64,000 nt of DNA from RGIG3077 sp045541475 (lineage in GTDB: Bacteria > Bacillota > Clostridia > Oscillospirales > Ruminococcaceae). Under the pieces are notes generated by a model. The model did no database searches. It worked only from the letters and a program-made list of their open reading frames with translations, and had not been told where the DNA came from. Positions 23,483 through 30,941 of this stretch are shown in pieces (positions within the stretch are counted from its first letter, which is position 1; every line of letters starts with the position of its first letter). The stretch is from contig JAZQJI010000040.1 in the NCBI GenBank assembly GCA_045541475.1, positions 1-64,000 on the forward strand, in the 5' to 3' direction. The position numbers and the translations under genes are program-made.

Positions 23483-24370
23483 ATGCAAAAATTCGTATTA
23501 ACCTGCTGTTCAACCGCAGATCTTACAAGAGAATATTTTGATGAAAGAAACATACCCGTGGTGCTGTTTCATTATAATCTTGACGGCACTGAATATGCTG
23601 ATGATTTTGGCAAGTCAATTTCTTCTGATGTGTTTTACCAGAAGATAAAGGACGGCAGTACGCCTACTACATCGCAGGTTAATGTTGAGGAGTATATCAA
23701 CTTTTTTGAGCCGATGCTTAAGGAAGGCAGAGATATTCTGCACGTTTCGTTTTCCTCCGGATTGTCGGGTTCCTTCAATTCTGCAAGGATTGCCCGTGAA
23801 GATCTGATGGAAAAATATCCTGACAGAAAGCTTTTTATTGTTGACGGTCTTGGCGCTTCAAGCGGTTACGGCTTGCTTGTTGATGCTGTTGCAGATTTGC
23901 GTGACAATGGCGTTTCTATTGAAACTGCACGCGATTGGGTAGAAGAAAACAAATTGAATTTGCACCACTGGTTTTTTTCAACTGATCTTACAAGTTATAT
24001 CAGAGGTGGAAGAGTTTCACCTGCGGCAGGAACTTTCGCAAGTATTCTGGGGATATGCCCGCTGCTTAACATGAACGACGAAGGTAAGCTTATTCCCAGA
24101 CATAAGATTCGCTCAAAGAAAAAGGTTATTGAAGAAATTGTAAATAAGATGGAGCTTTGCGCTAAAGATGGCCTTGATTATGATGGTAAGTGTTACATAT
24201 CACAATCGGCTTGTTATGATGACGCAAGAGCGGTTGCGGATTTGATTGAAAGCAAATTTAAAAAGCTTGCGCAGCCAGTTGAGATTTTTAACATTGGTAC
24301 GGTAATCGGAAGCCATACAGGTCCCGGTACGGTTGCGCTGTTCTTTTTTGGAAACAAGCGCGAAAAATAA
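23483..24370 (+). CDS. DegV family fatty-acid-binding protein
   Basis: 295 residues of the DegV/FakB fold. These proteins bind a fatty acid; FakB members hand it to FakA kinase for phosphorylation and entry into phospholipid synthesis. Visible: N-terminal 'CCSTADLTREYF', the 'STPTTSQVNVEEY' acyl-binding motif, 'VSFSSGLSGSFNSARIA', 'YIRGGRVSPAAG' and the C-terminal 'IGTVIGSHTGPGTVALFF'. Soluble. GAAGGGAAG precedes the ATG. No fakA homologue adjoins. It is monocistronic with its own promoter and terminator. Confidence 0.93.
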   Translation: MQKFVLTCCSTADLTREYFDERNIPVVLFHYNLDGTEYADDFGKSISSDVFYQKIKDGSTPTTSQVNVEEYINFFEPMLKEGRDILHVSFSSGLSGSFNSARIAREDLMEKYPDRKLFIVDGLGASSGYGLLVDAVADLRDNGVSIETARDWVEENKLNLHHWFFSTDLTSYIRGGRVSPAAGTFASILGICPLLNMNDEGKLIPRHKIRSKKKVIEEIVNKMELCAKDGLDYDGKCYISQSACYDDARAVADLIESKFKKLAQPVEIFNIGTVIGSHTGPGTVALFFFGNKREK

Positions 24371-24402
24371 TGGTGTATTTTGTTAAAATAAGCTACAAAG
24401 TA

Positions 24403-24440
24403 AAAGCGATGCGCAAAAGTAAGTTTGCGTATCGCTTTTT
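24403..24440 (+). terminator. degV terminator
   Basis: AAGCGATGCGCAAA / TTTGCGTATCGCTT (one mismatch) and a run of T. Confidence 0.92.
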
Positions 24441-24470
24441 TTGTTGAAAGAATAATTTTACAAAAAGGTC

Positions 24471-24499
24471 TTTACAAAACTAAAATAATGTGATATAAT
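24471..24499 (+). promoter_or_regulatory. promoter of the tRNA-Pro transcript
   Basis: TTTACA (24471-24476), 17 bp, TATAAT (24494-24499). It reads first into the partial tRNA copy at 24511 and only 200 nt later into the intact tRNA. Confidence 0.8.
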
Positions 24500-24510
24500 A
24501 TCATAGTTAA

Positions 24511-24535
24511 ATCGAGGTGTGGCTCAGTTTGGTAG
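24511..24535 (+). repeat. 25-nt copy of the tRNA-Pro 5' end
   Basis: These 25 bases are identical to 24712-24736, covering two bases before tRNA-Pro, its acceptor 5' strand and most of the D-arm. After this the sequence diverges into the structured insert. The position just behind the promoter suggests this is where the tRNA originally started. Confidence 0.9.
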
Positions 24536-24711
24536 CTTGGAGCACGACCGCTGCCTGTGGCAGAAGAAGGGAGTGCGCACAAGGCGCAGCGGTCAAAACT
24601 TTGAGGCGATAGTCGAAAAAGTTTTGGGAACCGCAAGAGTAAGCTGCGTAGTAGCGCTCGATTATAATGTTGGTTGTACTCCGACAAAAATACTGTATAA
24701 AAGAATTTAAT
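24536..24711 (+). other. structured insert between partial and full tRNA-Pro
   Basis: 176 nt without a gene but with strong stems: GACCGCTGC (24546-24554) with GCAGCGGTC (24586-24594), AAAACTTT (24595-24602) with AAAGTTTT (24618-24625), and a nested CTGCC-TGT-GGCAG (24551-24563). Together with the 25-nt repeat it makes a 201-bp unit. Origin unknown: remnant of a small integrated element, a decayed tRNA, or a small RNA. Confidence 0.6.
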
Positions 24712-24713
24712 AT

Positions 24714-24790
24714 CGAGGTGTGGCTCAGTTTGGTAGAGCGCTACGTTCGGGACGTAGAAGCCGCAGGTTCGAATCCTGTCACCTCGACCA
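24714..24790 (+). tRNA. tRNA-Pro (anticodon CGG)
   Basis: 77 nt with encoded CCA. Acceptor CGAGGTG/CACCTCG, D-arm GCTCAGTTTGGTAGAGC, anticodon arm CTACGTTCGGGACGTAG (anticodon CGG), T-arm CAGGTTCGAATCCTG. Followed by its own terminator at 24818. Confidence 0.97.
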
Positions 24791-24817
24791 ATGCAAAACG
24801 GCTGAATTTCGCCAAAA

Positions 24818-24855
24818 AAAGCACCTTGCCTTTGCTAAGGTGCTTTTTGTTTTTT
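24818..24855 (+). terminator. tRNA-Pro terminator
   Basis: AAAGCACCTT / AAGGTGCTTT stem, then TTGTTTTTTA. Confidence 0.9.
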
Positions 24856-24900
24856 AGGGCGCTACTTTTTGCTGTTTAGGAAATTTTCAATTCTATACAT

Positions 24901-25791
24901 TCACACAAACCTTTTAAAAAAATCGCACTCATTATCGTTGCAGATTTTTGCATCTTCCAGTCTGCAATTAACGTGAAAAACATGACCTATTTCAAGACGG
25001 TTTTTATCGCCGTAAATCTTAATCTCACACGGCACTCCCATTCCCGTTAAGTAGTCATACATCGGCTGTGCACAATCAAGAAGAAAATCGCACTCACTAC
25101 TCATAATGTATGAGGGCGGAAAACTCGAATTCATATATTTAAGTGCATCTACTTTTTCGAGAAGGGCATCGTCAGGGGTTTTGTCCATGCAATCTATGTA
25201 TTCAAGAAAAACCTCGTCGCTTCGGTTTAAAGCCATTGCACGCCCATCGTATGTACCGCAGTTTAAACCGAGCGCTTTAACTGATACCTTTGCAACTTCA
25301 AAATCAAAAAGCTTTGCAAAGTTGGGATTTGTGAGGATTGTAGCGAAATGACTTACAAGCTGTCCGCCTGCCGAATCGCCTACAAGAACAAGTCTGTCCT
25401 TGTCAACAAAGTATTCTGCGCCACGATTTTCTATAAATTTCAAAGCGTTGTTGATATCATAAACCGCCCCGGGAAAGCGTGTTTCAGGTGCAACGCGGTA
25501 GTTTATATTCACAACCACAAAGCCTCTTTGGGCAAGCTCCATGCAGTAGTACTGGTATATTTCCTTGTTGCCGTAAACCCAGCCGCCGCCATGAATATTC
25601 ACTATGGTTGGTTGAATTGTATTTGTACCTTTTGGAATGTAAATATCGAGAAGATTGTCAACCCCATGACTGCCGTATGAGATGTTGTCAAAGCGGATGA
25701 TGTCATCGGGTGTGGTAAGTCCTGCGTCACGTTCAGCGTCGCCCAAAGCCCAGCTTGTTCTCAAATCCTGCACATATTTGCTGATTTTCAT
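24901..25791 (-). CDS. alpha/beta hydrolase (HSL-type esterase)
   Basis: 296-residue cytoplasmic hydrolase. 'NIHGGGWVYG' is the oxyanion-hole HGGGW motif and 'VLVGDSAGGQL' holds the nucleophile Ser in GDSAG, both typical of the hormone-sensitive-lipase class; the catalytic His is probably in 'LEIGHVFHV'. Substrate unknown, probably a short-chain ester. Start at 25791 after TTGGAGG; an in-frame ATG at 25857 has no ribosome site. Confidence 0.88.
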   Translation of the reverse strand: MKISKYVQDLRTSWALGDAERDAGLTTPDDIIRFDNISYGSHGVDNLLDIYIPKGTNTIQPTIVNIHGGGWVYGNKEIYQYYCMELAQRGFVVVNINYRVAPETRFPGAVYDINNALKFIENRGAEYFVDKDRLVLVGDSAGGQLVSHFATILTNPNFAKLFDFEVAKVSVKALGLNCGTYDGRAMALNRSDEVFLEYIDCMDKTPDDALLEKVDALKYMNSSFPPSYIMSSECDFLLDCAQPMYDYLTGMGVPCEIKIYGDKNRLEIGHVFHVNCRLEDAKICNDNECDFFKRFV

Positions 25792-25893
25792 AAATCTGCC
25801 TCCAACTAAAGTTTTTTCGATTTTCATTATAGCATATACATCTTTATTATTCAACAAAAGCTGTAATAGTGCGGTTCGGGTGGGAAAAATCTG

Positions 25894-26478
25894 TTACAGC
25901 AGTTTTTTGTTTGCGTGGGCATAGTAAATAACTTTTGGTGAATACCTCATAATAAGTTCCCAATCGCGTTTTAATTTATCGTTTTGTGCATAACCGCCAA
26001 GATATTCAATAGGCTCTAAATCGCCTACAAAGCATTTGCCGTCATCAAGAATTAAAGAAATACTGTCGTCGCTGTGACTTGTAGTGGCTGTAATCTCGCC
26101 ATTGATGCCCATACCCTTGAGAAAATCCCTGCTTTCTTTGCAACTGATTATTGTCGCTTTTTCTAAAGTAATCGGTTTGTAATTCAAGTGCTTATCTCTA
26201 GCAAAAATCTCATCAGAAAAATGAATGTATGGCTGTTGGGTATCCATCATTAGCAACTTTACACCATGATTTATAAGTTCGGCTACCAGACCGATGTGGT
26301 CGGGATGATAATGCGTTGCCAGAACATAGTCAATATCACAAAGCTTTATGTCGTGTTCTTTAATCGCTTTATAAAACGCGGGCATTGTTCCTGCATAGTC
26401 GGTATCAACCAACAAATTTTCTGCTGTCCCCCTGATAAAAAAAGTATTAGTGTTGCCGTATTTAAGATTTGTTACCAC
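25894..26478 (-). CDS. MBL-fold metallo-hydrolase
   Basis: 194 residues of the metallo-beta-lactamase fold. Metal ligands: 'ATHYHPDHIG' (HxHxDH), the His in 'TTSHSDDSISL', the Asp in 'FVGDLEP' and the C-terminal His in 'YYAHANK'. Substrate not predictable. Start is the GTG at 26478, 7 nt after GGAGG; a GTG at 26526 in frame lies inside the promoter. Its promoter and leader are identical to those of the small gene at 26800. Confidence 0.88.
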   Translation of the reverse strand: MVTNLKYGNTNTFFIRGTAENLLVDTDYAGTMPAFYKAIKEHDIKLCDIDYVLATHYHPDHIGLVAELINHGVKLLMMDTQQPYIHFSDEIFARDKHLNYKPITLEKATIISCKESRDFLKGMGINGEITATTSHSDDSISLILDDGKCFVGDLEPIEYLGGYAQNDKLKRDWELIMRYSPKVIYYAHANKKLL

Positions 26479-26482
26479 AAAA

Positions 26483-26548
26483 TCGCCTCCTAAAAGCTTT
26501 GTAAAGTTAAGCGTATTATACCACACCCATCTTGAAAACTCAAATTCA
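26483..26548 (-). repeat. 66-bp promoter/leader direct repeat, copy 1
   Basis: Identical over 66 bp to 26807-26872. On the minus strand it contains TTGAGT (26543-26538), 17 bp, TATAAT (26520-26515), a short leader and the GGAGG ribosome site of the MBL-fold gene. Confidence 0.92.
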
Positions 26549-26589
26549 AGCCAAAGTGCTTATAAACTATTTAATTTTGGGTATGAGAA

Positions 26590-26615
26590 AACCGCCTGAA
26601 TCACTCCAGACGGTT
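26590..26615 (-). terminator. terminator of the 58-aa gene
   Basis: On the minus strand AACCGTCTG / CAGGCGGTT, then TTCTC. It separates this gene from the MBL-fold gene downstream, so each uses its own copy of the duplicated promoter. Confidence 0.75.
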
Positions 26616-26623
26616 AAGATGTC

Positions 26624-26800
26624 TTATCTGCCTTTTGCAAGTGGCAGTTCATTATTGTCATCTTCCTTTTTCTTTTCATAATGCTCGCATTCTGCATCTT
26701 CTACAAAAATAGAAACAGGGATTTCTTCTTTGTGAAAGGGACAGTTCAACCGGTTAATGTTGAAATGCCTGCATACACAGCATTTTGTCCCTTGTGCCAT
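26624..26800 (-). CDS. 58-aa Cys/His-rich small protein
   Basis: A short gene easily missed. It starts MAQGTKCCVCRHF and has C7, C8, C10, H12, C20, H23, C38 and H40, then a Lys/Asp-rich tail; a small zinc-binding fold is likely. GGAGG lies 8 nt before the ATG and the promoter is the second copy of the 66-bp repeat. I do not recognise a named family. Frame, ribosome site, promoter and terminator together make it convincing. Confidence 0.75.
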   Translation of the reverse strand: MAQGTKCCVCRHFNINRLNCPFHKEEIPVSIFVEDAECEHYEKKKEDDNNELPLAKGR

Positions 26801-26806
26801 TGCTAT

Positions 26807-26872
26807 TCGCCTCCTAAAAGCTTTGTAAAGTTAAGCGTATTATACCACACCCATCTTGAAAACTCAAATTCA
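26807..26872 (-). repeat. 66-bp promoter/leader direct repeat, copy 2
   Basis: Same 66 bp as 26483-26548, at a distance of 324 bp, with the same TTGAGT-17-TATAAT promoter and GGAGG. It drives the 58-aa gene. Confidence 0.92.
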
Positions 26873-26922
26873 CCATGGATAATATTTTTAGTTGCCGTTT
26901 GTCTGTTTAGTGGTGATGATTG

Positions 26923-26953
26923 CGGATATCGCCTTTGCGATATCCGTTTTTTT
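26923..26953 (+). terminator. orphan terminator hairpin
   Basis: CGGATATCGC-CTTT-GCGATATCCG, a perfect 10-bp stem with seven T after it on the plus strand. No plus-strand gene is found upstream, so it is either a leftover or serves an unseen RNA. Apart from this and promoter copy 2, nothing recognisable lies in 26801-27121. Confidence 0.7.
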
Positions 26954-27121
26954 ATTTTATCATGATAATTTAATCGGTTTTGCTTATGTTTTTGTGTTTA
27001 AAATGCAACAAAATATATCAGCATTTTTGTGCGTTTATACAAATATTTACTTTTATTGTAAGAAATACCATTTGTAATTCGTTATAATAAGTAAAGAAAA
27101 TCAGACGGTGGGGGTGGATGG

Positions 27122-27655
27122 ATGATTTTTCTTTTTAATATAGATATTAATGACGAGCAACAAATACAGAATCTGGAAAAGTTGTACAAAGAAAACCGTC
27201 AGCAAATGTATTGGATTGCTTTTAATATATTAAACGATAGCCATTTGGCTGAAGACGCTGTGCAGGAATCGTTTGTGAGAATGATTGAAAATATAGAAAA
27301 ATTAACATTCATTTCTGCCAAAAAGCAAAAGGCATTGATATCCATAATAGTAAAAAATATTGCTATTGATATGAAAAGGACGGATAAAGAAACTGCAACT
27401 GATTTTGAAATGCAGGATTATTTGGATAAAAATGCAGATTTGCAAATGCCGAACAATATTAACATGATTCACTTAAAAAATTGTTTGGAAAAGCTGCCGC
27501 CGGAGTATCTTTTTCCGCTTAAGCTTCAGGTTGTTTACGGTTATACTGAAGATGAAATCGGCAAAATGCTTGGTATATCAACAAGTCTTGTCGGCGTGCG
27601 CATTTTTAGAGCAAGAAAAAAATTAAAAGAGTTATATAATTCAGAAGGGAAGTGA
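27122..27655 (+). CDS. ECF-type RNA polymerase sigma factor
   Basis: 177-residue group IV sigma factor. Region 2 ('MYWIAFNILNDSHLAEDAVQESFVRM', about 29-54, split here only by description) binds core and the -10 element; region 4 ('CLEKLPPEYLFPLKLQVVYG...EIGKMLGISTSLVG', about 117-165) binds -35. No extra domains. It is followed 6 nt later by a membrane protein likely to be its anti-sigma factor, the usual ECF arrangement. The promoter upstream has TATAAT (27085) but no good SigA -35, leaving room for self-activation. Confidence 0.92.
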   Translation: MIFLFNIDINDEQQIQNLEKLYKENRQQMYWIAFNILNDSHLAEDAVQESFVRMIENIEKLTFISAKKQKALISIIVKNIAIDMKRTDKETATDFEMQDYLDKNADLQMPNNINMIHLKNCLEKLPPEYLFPLKLQVVYGYTEDEIGKMLGISTSLVGVRIFRARKKLKELYNSEGK

Positions 27656-27661
27656 GTATCG

Positions 27662-29359
27662 GTGGATAGTTTTGAAAATGCATTGAAAGAGTCTTTAACG
27701 CAGCTGATGGATTCTAACGATTTGACTGTCGCTGAAAGTCAGGAACACACCTTTTCAAGCGAATATGAAAAAAACATTGCTGATATTTGCAAACAATATT
27801 CTTTGCCGGCAAGTAAATTTGCTCAATTGAAAGAAAAATCACCGAAGATTATTGTGTGGCGCAAAATTGCAATTGCAATTTGTGCAGCGGTTGCGTGCCT
27901 TGTGTTTAGTCTTTTGGCTGTACCTGCGATTAAAAACGCAATGACAGACAGCAAAGATGAATTGGTTAACCATGATGCAAGCTACATAACAATGCAGGTT
28001 GAAGAAAAAGCCGCATTCTGCCCAATGTATACTCCGTATGGCTTTACTGTATTTAATGCCGAATTTGAAGAAGATGCATCGCTTGGCGGAGTTATTGAAT
28101 ATTCAAACGCCAAGGGCGATATCATCACTTTTTCGTACCAAAAATCATTGGGCGAAACTATTAATGCAGATGGCTGTGATATCATCAACATTGGCAGCTT
28201 TAAGGGATATTTTGATGAAGGCGAAAACTCGCTGACATGGGAAGAAAATGGATATATCCTTAAAATTGCAGGTATAAGCGACAAGACAGAGCTTAACAAA
28301 ATGGCGTGCGATATCAAACATAAGGATAAGATATCTATTGATTTGCAGACTACGACATCAGTAAGCAAAATTACCGAGCCGATTAGGGTTACAACAAACC
28401 GCACTCAAGCACAATCGCAATCGGATAACACTGTTACAACCACAACAACCTGCGCCACGGCACCACAGCAGATTGTGCACACAGGCACGTTTTTTGTTCC
28501 CACCGTTACAACAACTGCAACATCATGCGGAACAACAAACACTTTGTATACAACGGTTCGCACTACACCCATTATTACCACTGCACCTGACAGCACACAG
28601 GCTGTTACAACAAAAACATTTACAACATCGGATGCGTCCACCGCTACGGTACAAACCACCGCAAAGACAACTTCGCCTGATGTTACCGCAACCGTTTTTA
28701 CAACAACTACAACATTTGTGCAAGAAACCACTATTGCAACAACCGTTCCGACTACAACAACAACAACGACAACAACAACAACTACCGTTACCACAACAAC
28801 TACCACATGGCCAAGATATATTCAGGCTGAGGTGAAAGAGTGGCGGCCGAAGTATTCCGATTATTTAGTATATAACGAAATCCAGACTGCTGATTACACC
28901 AATATGACGATAGTTAGAAGTATGGAACAGCTTGAATCGCTGACAGGCACAATTTTTGAAATTAACTTAGAATTAATAGACACTAATGATCACTGCACTT
29001 TGGAAGAGGGTTATCTCAGCGAAGAATTTTTTGCAGAGCATGATTTTGTAATTATATTAAGCTATGAATCGAGCAGTAGCTATAGATATGGAGTGCAGTC
29101 GGTAAAAATTGCAACAAATCATATTCTTGAAGTTGTTCTTTCACATTATGCCCCTGCTTCTTACTATTGCGATATGTCAATGCAAGCAAAGGGAATAGCT
29201 GTACCAAAGGGTAGCTTAAATCAGGTTGGCGGATACTCAATAACATGGGAATATTTCGGGCACGCATCAAATGTTCCCGAAGGGAATGAATCATCTACCG
29301 CTTACGAAAAATCAATCCCCGATGTTTTGTACATTGAAAACGAATTTGCAGAAGAATGA
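27662..29359 (+). CDS. membrane anti-sigma-like protein with Thr-rich spacer and ectodomain
   Basis: 565 residues, GTG start. Layout: cytoplasmic N-terminus (1-65); one membrane helix at about 66-89; an extracellular DUF4367-like domain (about 105-225: 'YTPYGFTVFNAEF', 'ITFSYQKSLG', 'NGYILKIAG'); a Thr-dominated spacer (about 230-395) ending in an almost pure Thr run; and a C-terminal domain of about 170 residues. Position after the ECF gene and topology suggest an anti-sigma/sensor, like RsgI in C. thermocellum where the ectodomain senses polysaccharide, though this one pairs with an ECF sigma. The dockerin genes follow directly. Confidence 0.75.
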   Translation: MDSFENALKESLTQLMDSNDLTVAESQEHTFSSEYEKNIADICKQYSLPASKFAQLKEKSPKIIVWRKIAIAICAAVACLVFSLLAVPAIKNAMTDSKDELVNHDASYITMQVEEKAAFCPMYTPYGFTVFNAEFEEDASLGGVIEYSNAKGDIITFSYQKSLGETINADGCDIINIGSFKGYFDEGENSLTWEENGYILKIAGISDKTELNKMACDIKHKDKISIDLQTTTSVSKITEPIRVTTNRTQAQSQSDNTVTTTTTCATAPQQIVHTGTFFVPTVTTTATSCGTTNTLYTTVRTTPIITTAPDSTQAVTTKTFTTSDASTATVQTTAKTTSPDVTATVFTTTTTFVQETTIATTVPTTTTTTTTTTTTVTTTTTTWPRYIQAEVKEWRPKYSDYLVYNEIQTADYTNMTIVRSMEQLESLTGTIFEINLELIDTNDHCTLEEGYLSEEFFAEHDFVIILSYESSSSYRYGVQSVKIATNHILEVVLSHYAPASYYCDMSMQAKGIAVPKGSLNQVGGYSITWEYFGHASNVPEGNESSTAYEKSIPDVLYIENEFAEE

Positions 29360-29394
29360 AGTTTAACTTAGACTATACGAAGGAGGAAACAACC

Positions 29395-30006
29395 ATGAAA
29401 AACACATTTAAAAAGATAATTGCAGTTATATCATCTGCTGCAGTTTTGATGGCAAATACCGCAACATTTTCTGTTTGCGCTGTTGAGGAAGAAACAACCG
29501 CACAAAAATATACAGTTGAAGATTTGCTGCCCATGAGCAAAGAAGAAATTTGTGAGTTGCTTGGCGATGAGGCTTATGCATACAAAAATGGTTATGGCTA
29601 TGTTCAGGCAAATCACCTTCTTTTTCGTGGCTATGGTGATGCGTATGTAGAACTGTATGATGCAAGCGTATATCTTACTGACGACGGTGCTGTAGACGTT
29701 GAATATTTATTTGAAGATTTGGGTTTGAACTACGAAATGGTTAATGCTCCGCGTCACACTGACCTTCTCGAAGATTATTTCGATAATGGTTACGATGTTA
29801 TTCATTTTTATTTTGATTATTTGTATTACAGTGAATATGATTTCCGCCATGTCTATGCTTGCATATTTTCATCAATATATTTAAATTCAAATGTCTTCTG
29901 GGCACGTCCTTCTCTCTATGCCGGAGCCAATAAAGGAGATGCCGATAAAAATGGAAGCGTTAATGCAATGGATGCAACCATGGCTGCAAGATATGCTGTT
30001 GGATAA
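29395..30006 (+). CDS. secreted dockerin protein, truncated by an in-frame stop
   Basis: 203 residues. Signal peptide (about 1-29, KNTFKKIIAVISSAAVLMAN...), an uncharacterised ~140-residue domain shared with the next gene ('YTVEDLLPMSKEEICELLG', 'YSEYDFRHVYAC'), then the first half of a dockerin ('GDADKNGSVNAMDATMAARY'). A TAA at 30004-30006 ends it there. The second dockerin half continues in the same frame to 30126. With only one calcium-binding repeat, cohesin binding is doubtful. Start at 29395 with AAGGAGG 7-8 nt upstream. Confidence 0.8.
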   Translation: MKNTFKKIIAVISSAAVLMANTATFSVCAVEEETTAQKYTVEDLLPMSKEEICELLGDEAYAYKNGYGYVQANHLLFRGYGDAYVELYDASVYLTDDGAVDVEYLFEDLGLNYEMVNAPRHTDLLEDYFDNGYDVIHFYFDYLYYSEYDFRHVYACIFSSIYLNSNVFWARPSLYAGANKGDADKNGSVNAMDATMAARYAVG

Positions 30007-30126
30007 TATAGTCTTGATGATTACAGTTTGTTAAACGCAGATGTTAACGGTGACTATGAAGTAAACGCCATGGACGCAACCATGATTGCACGCTACGCAG
30101 TTGGTGAAATTGAAAGCTTTGAGTAA
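30007..30126 (+). pseudogene. orphaned second dockerin repeat
   Basis: In frame with the preceding gene after the TAA: '...NADVNGDYEVNAMDATMIARY' and so on to a second stop at 30124-30126. Nearly identical in DNA to the end of the next gene (30811-30907). A single base change creating TAA would explain the break. Confidence 0.8.
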
Positions 30127-30160
30127 ACACAGATTTATATCAGAGCAGGAGGAAATAACC

Positions 30161-30907
30161 ATGAAAAACATATTTAAAAAGATAATTTCAACAGTTTTAT
30201 CAACTGCAGTTTTAATGGCAGGTAACGTAATCCTTTCGGTGAGCGCTGTTGATGAAGAAACAACCGCACAAAAATATACAGTTGAAGATTTGCTGCCCAT
30301 GAGCAAAGAAGAAATTTGTGAGTTGCTTGGCGATAGATCGGCTGTATACGAAGATGCATACAAATACATTGGTAAATATCATTTGTTTCATGGTGGTGAT
30401 ATAAGTGTAACAGTTGCAGTATACGATTCGAGCAAATACCTCGACCTAACCTCTATTGACGAGAATAGCTGGTTAGTTGCCCTCAGTGATGATCTGGGGT
30501 TAAACACTGATATGGTAGATATGAACCGAGGCTTTGATTTTAATAAAGGTTGGAGTTCAGGTGTATATGATGCCTTTACGATTGGAGTTAACTATACATA
30601 TTACACCGAATATGATTTTCGCCATGTGTTTGCATGTACCATGACTTCAATAGAGTTGGCTCAATGTACTGAATGTTTTTTGCATAATTTTGTGACCTTT
30701 AGCATTAACTATGGAGATGCCAATTCGGACGGCAACATTAATGCAATGGATGCTACAGTTGTTGCACGTTATGCAGTTGGCGCATATACGTTTACCAACC
30801 GCAATGCTATGTTGGCGGCTGACGTTAACGGTGACTATGAAGTAAACGCCATGGACGCAACCATGATTGCACGCTACGCAGTTGGCGAAATTGAAAGTTT
30901 TGAGTAA
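30161..30907 (+). CDS. secreted dockerin protein
   Basis: 248 residues: signal peptide (to about residue 29), the same 'YTVEDLLPMSKEEICELLGD' domain as its upstream paralogue, and an intact C-terminal type I-like dockerin with two calcium loops (DANSDGNINAMDAT and DVNGDYEVNAMDAT). Dockerins bind cohesins on scaffoldins, placing this protein in a cellulosome-like complex; the N-terminal domain has no enzyme motif that I recognise. AGGAGG lies before the ATG at 30161; the frame extends upstream into the previous gene's tail without a site. Confidence 0.85.
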   Translation: MKNIFKKIISTVLSTAVLMAGNVILSVSAVDEETTAQKYTVEDLLPMSKEEICELLGDRSAVYEDAYKYIGKYHLFHGGDISVTVAVYDSSKYLDLTSIDENSWLVALSDDLGLNTDMVDMNRGFDFNKGWSSGVYDAFTIGVNYTYYTEYDFRHVFACTMTSIELAQCTECFLHNFVTFSINYGDANSDGNINAMDATVVARYAVGAYTFTNRNAMLAADVNGDYEVNAMDATMIARYAVGEIESFE

Positions 30908-30941
30908 ACACAGATTTATATCAGAGTAGGAGGAAACATCT

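Noticed and set aside
24519..24879. Short frames across the tRNA-Pro region
   Set aside because: They read through the tRNA, its duplicate and the terminator; no coding signals.
28405..28806. Minus-strand frame of 133 codons, very Val-rich
   Set aside because: Mirror image of the Thr-rich spacer of the anti-sigma-like gene.
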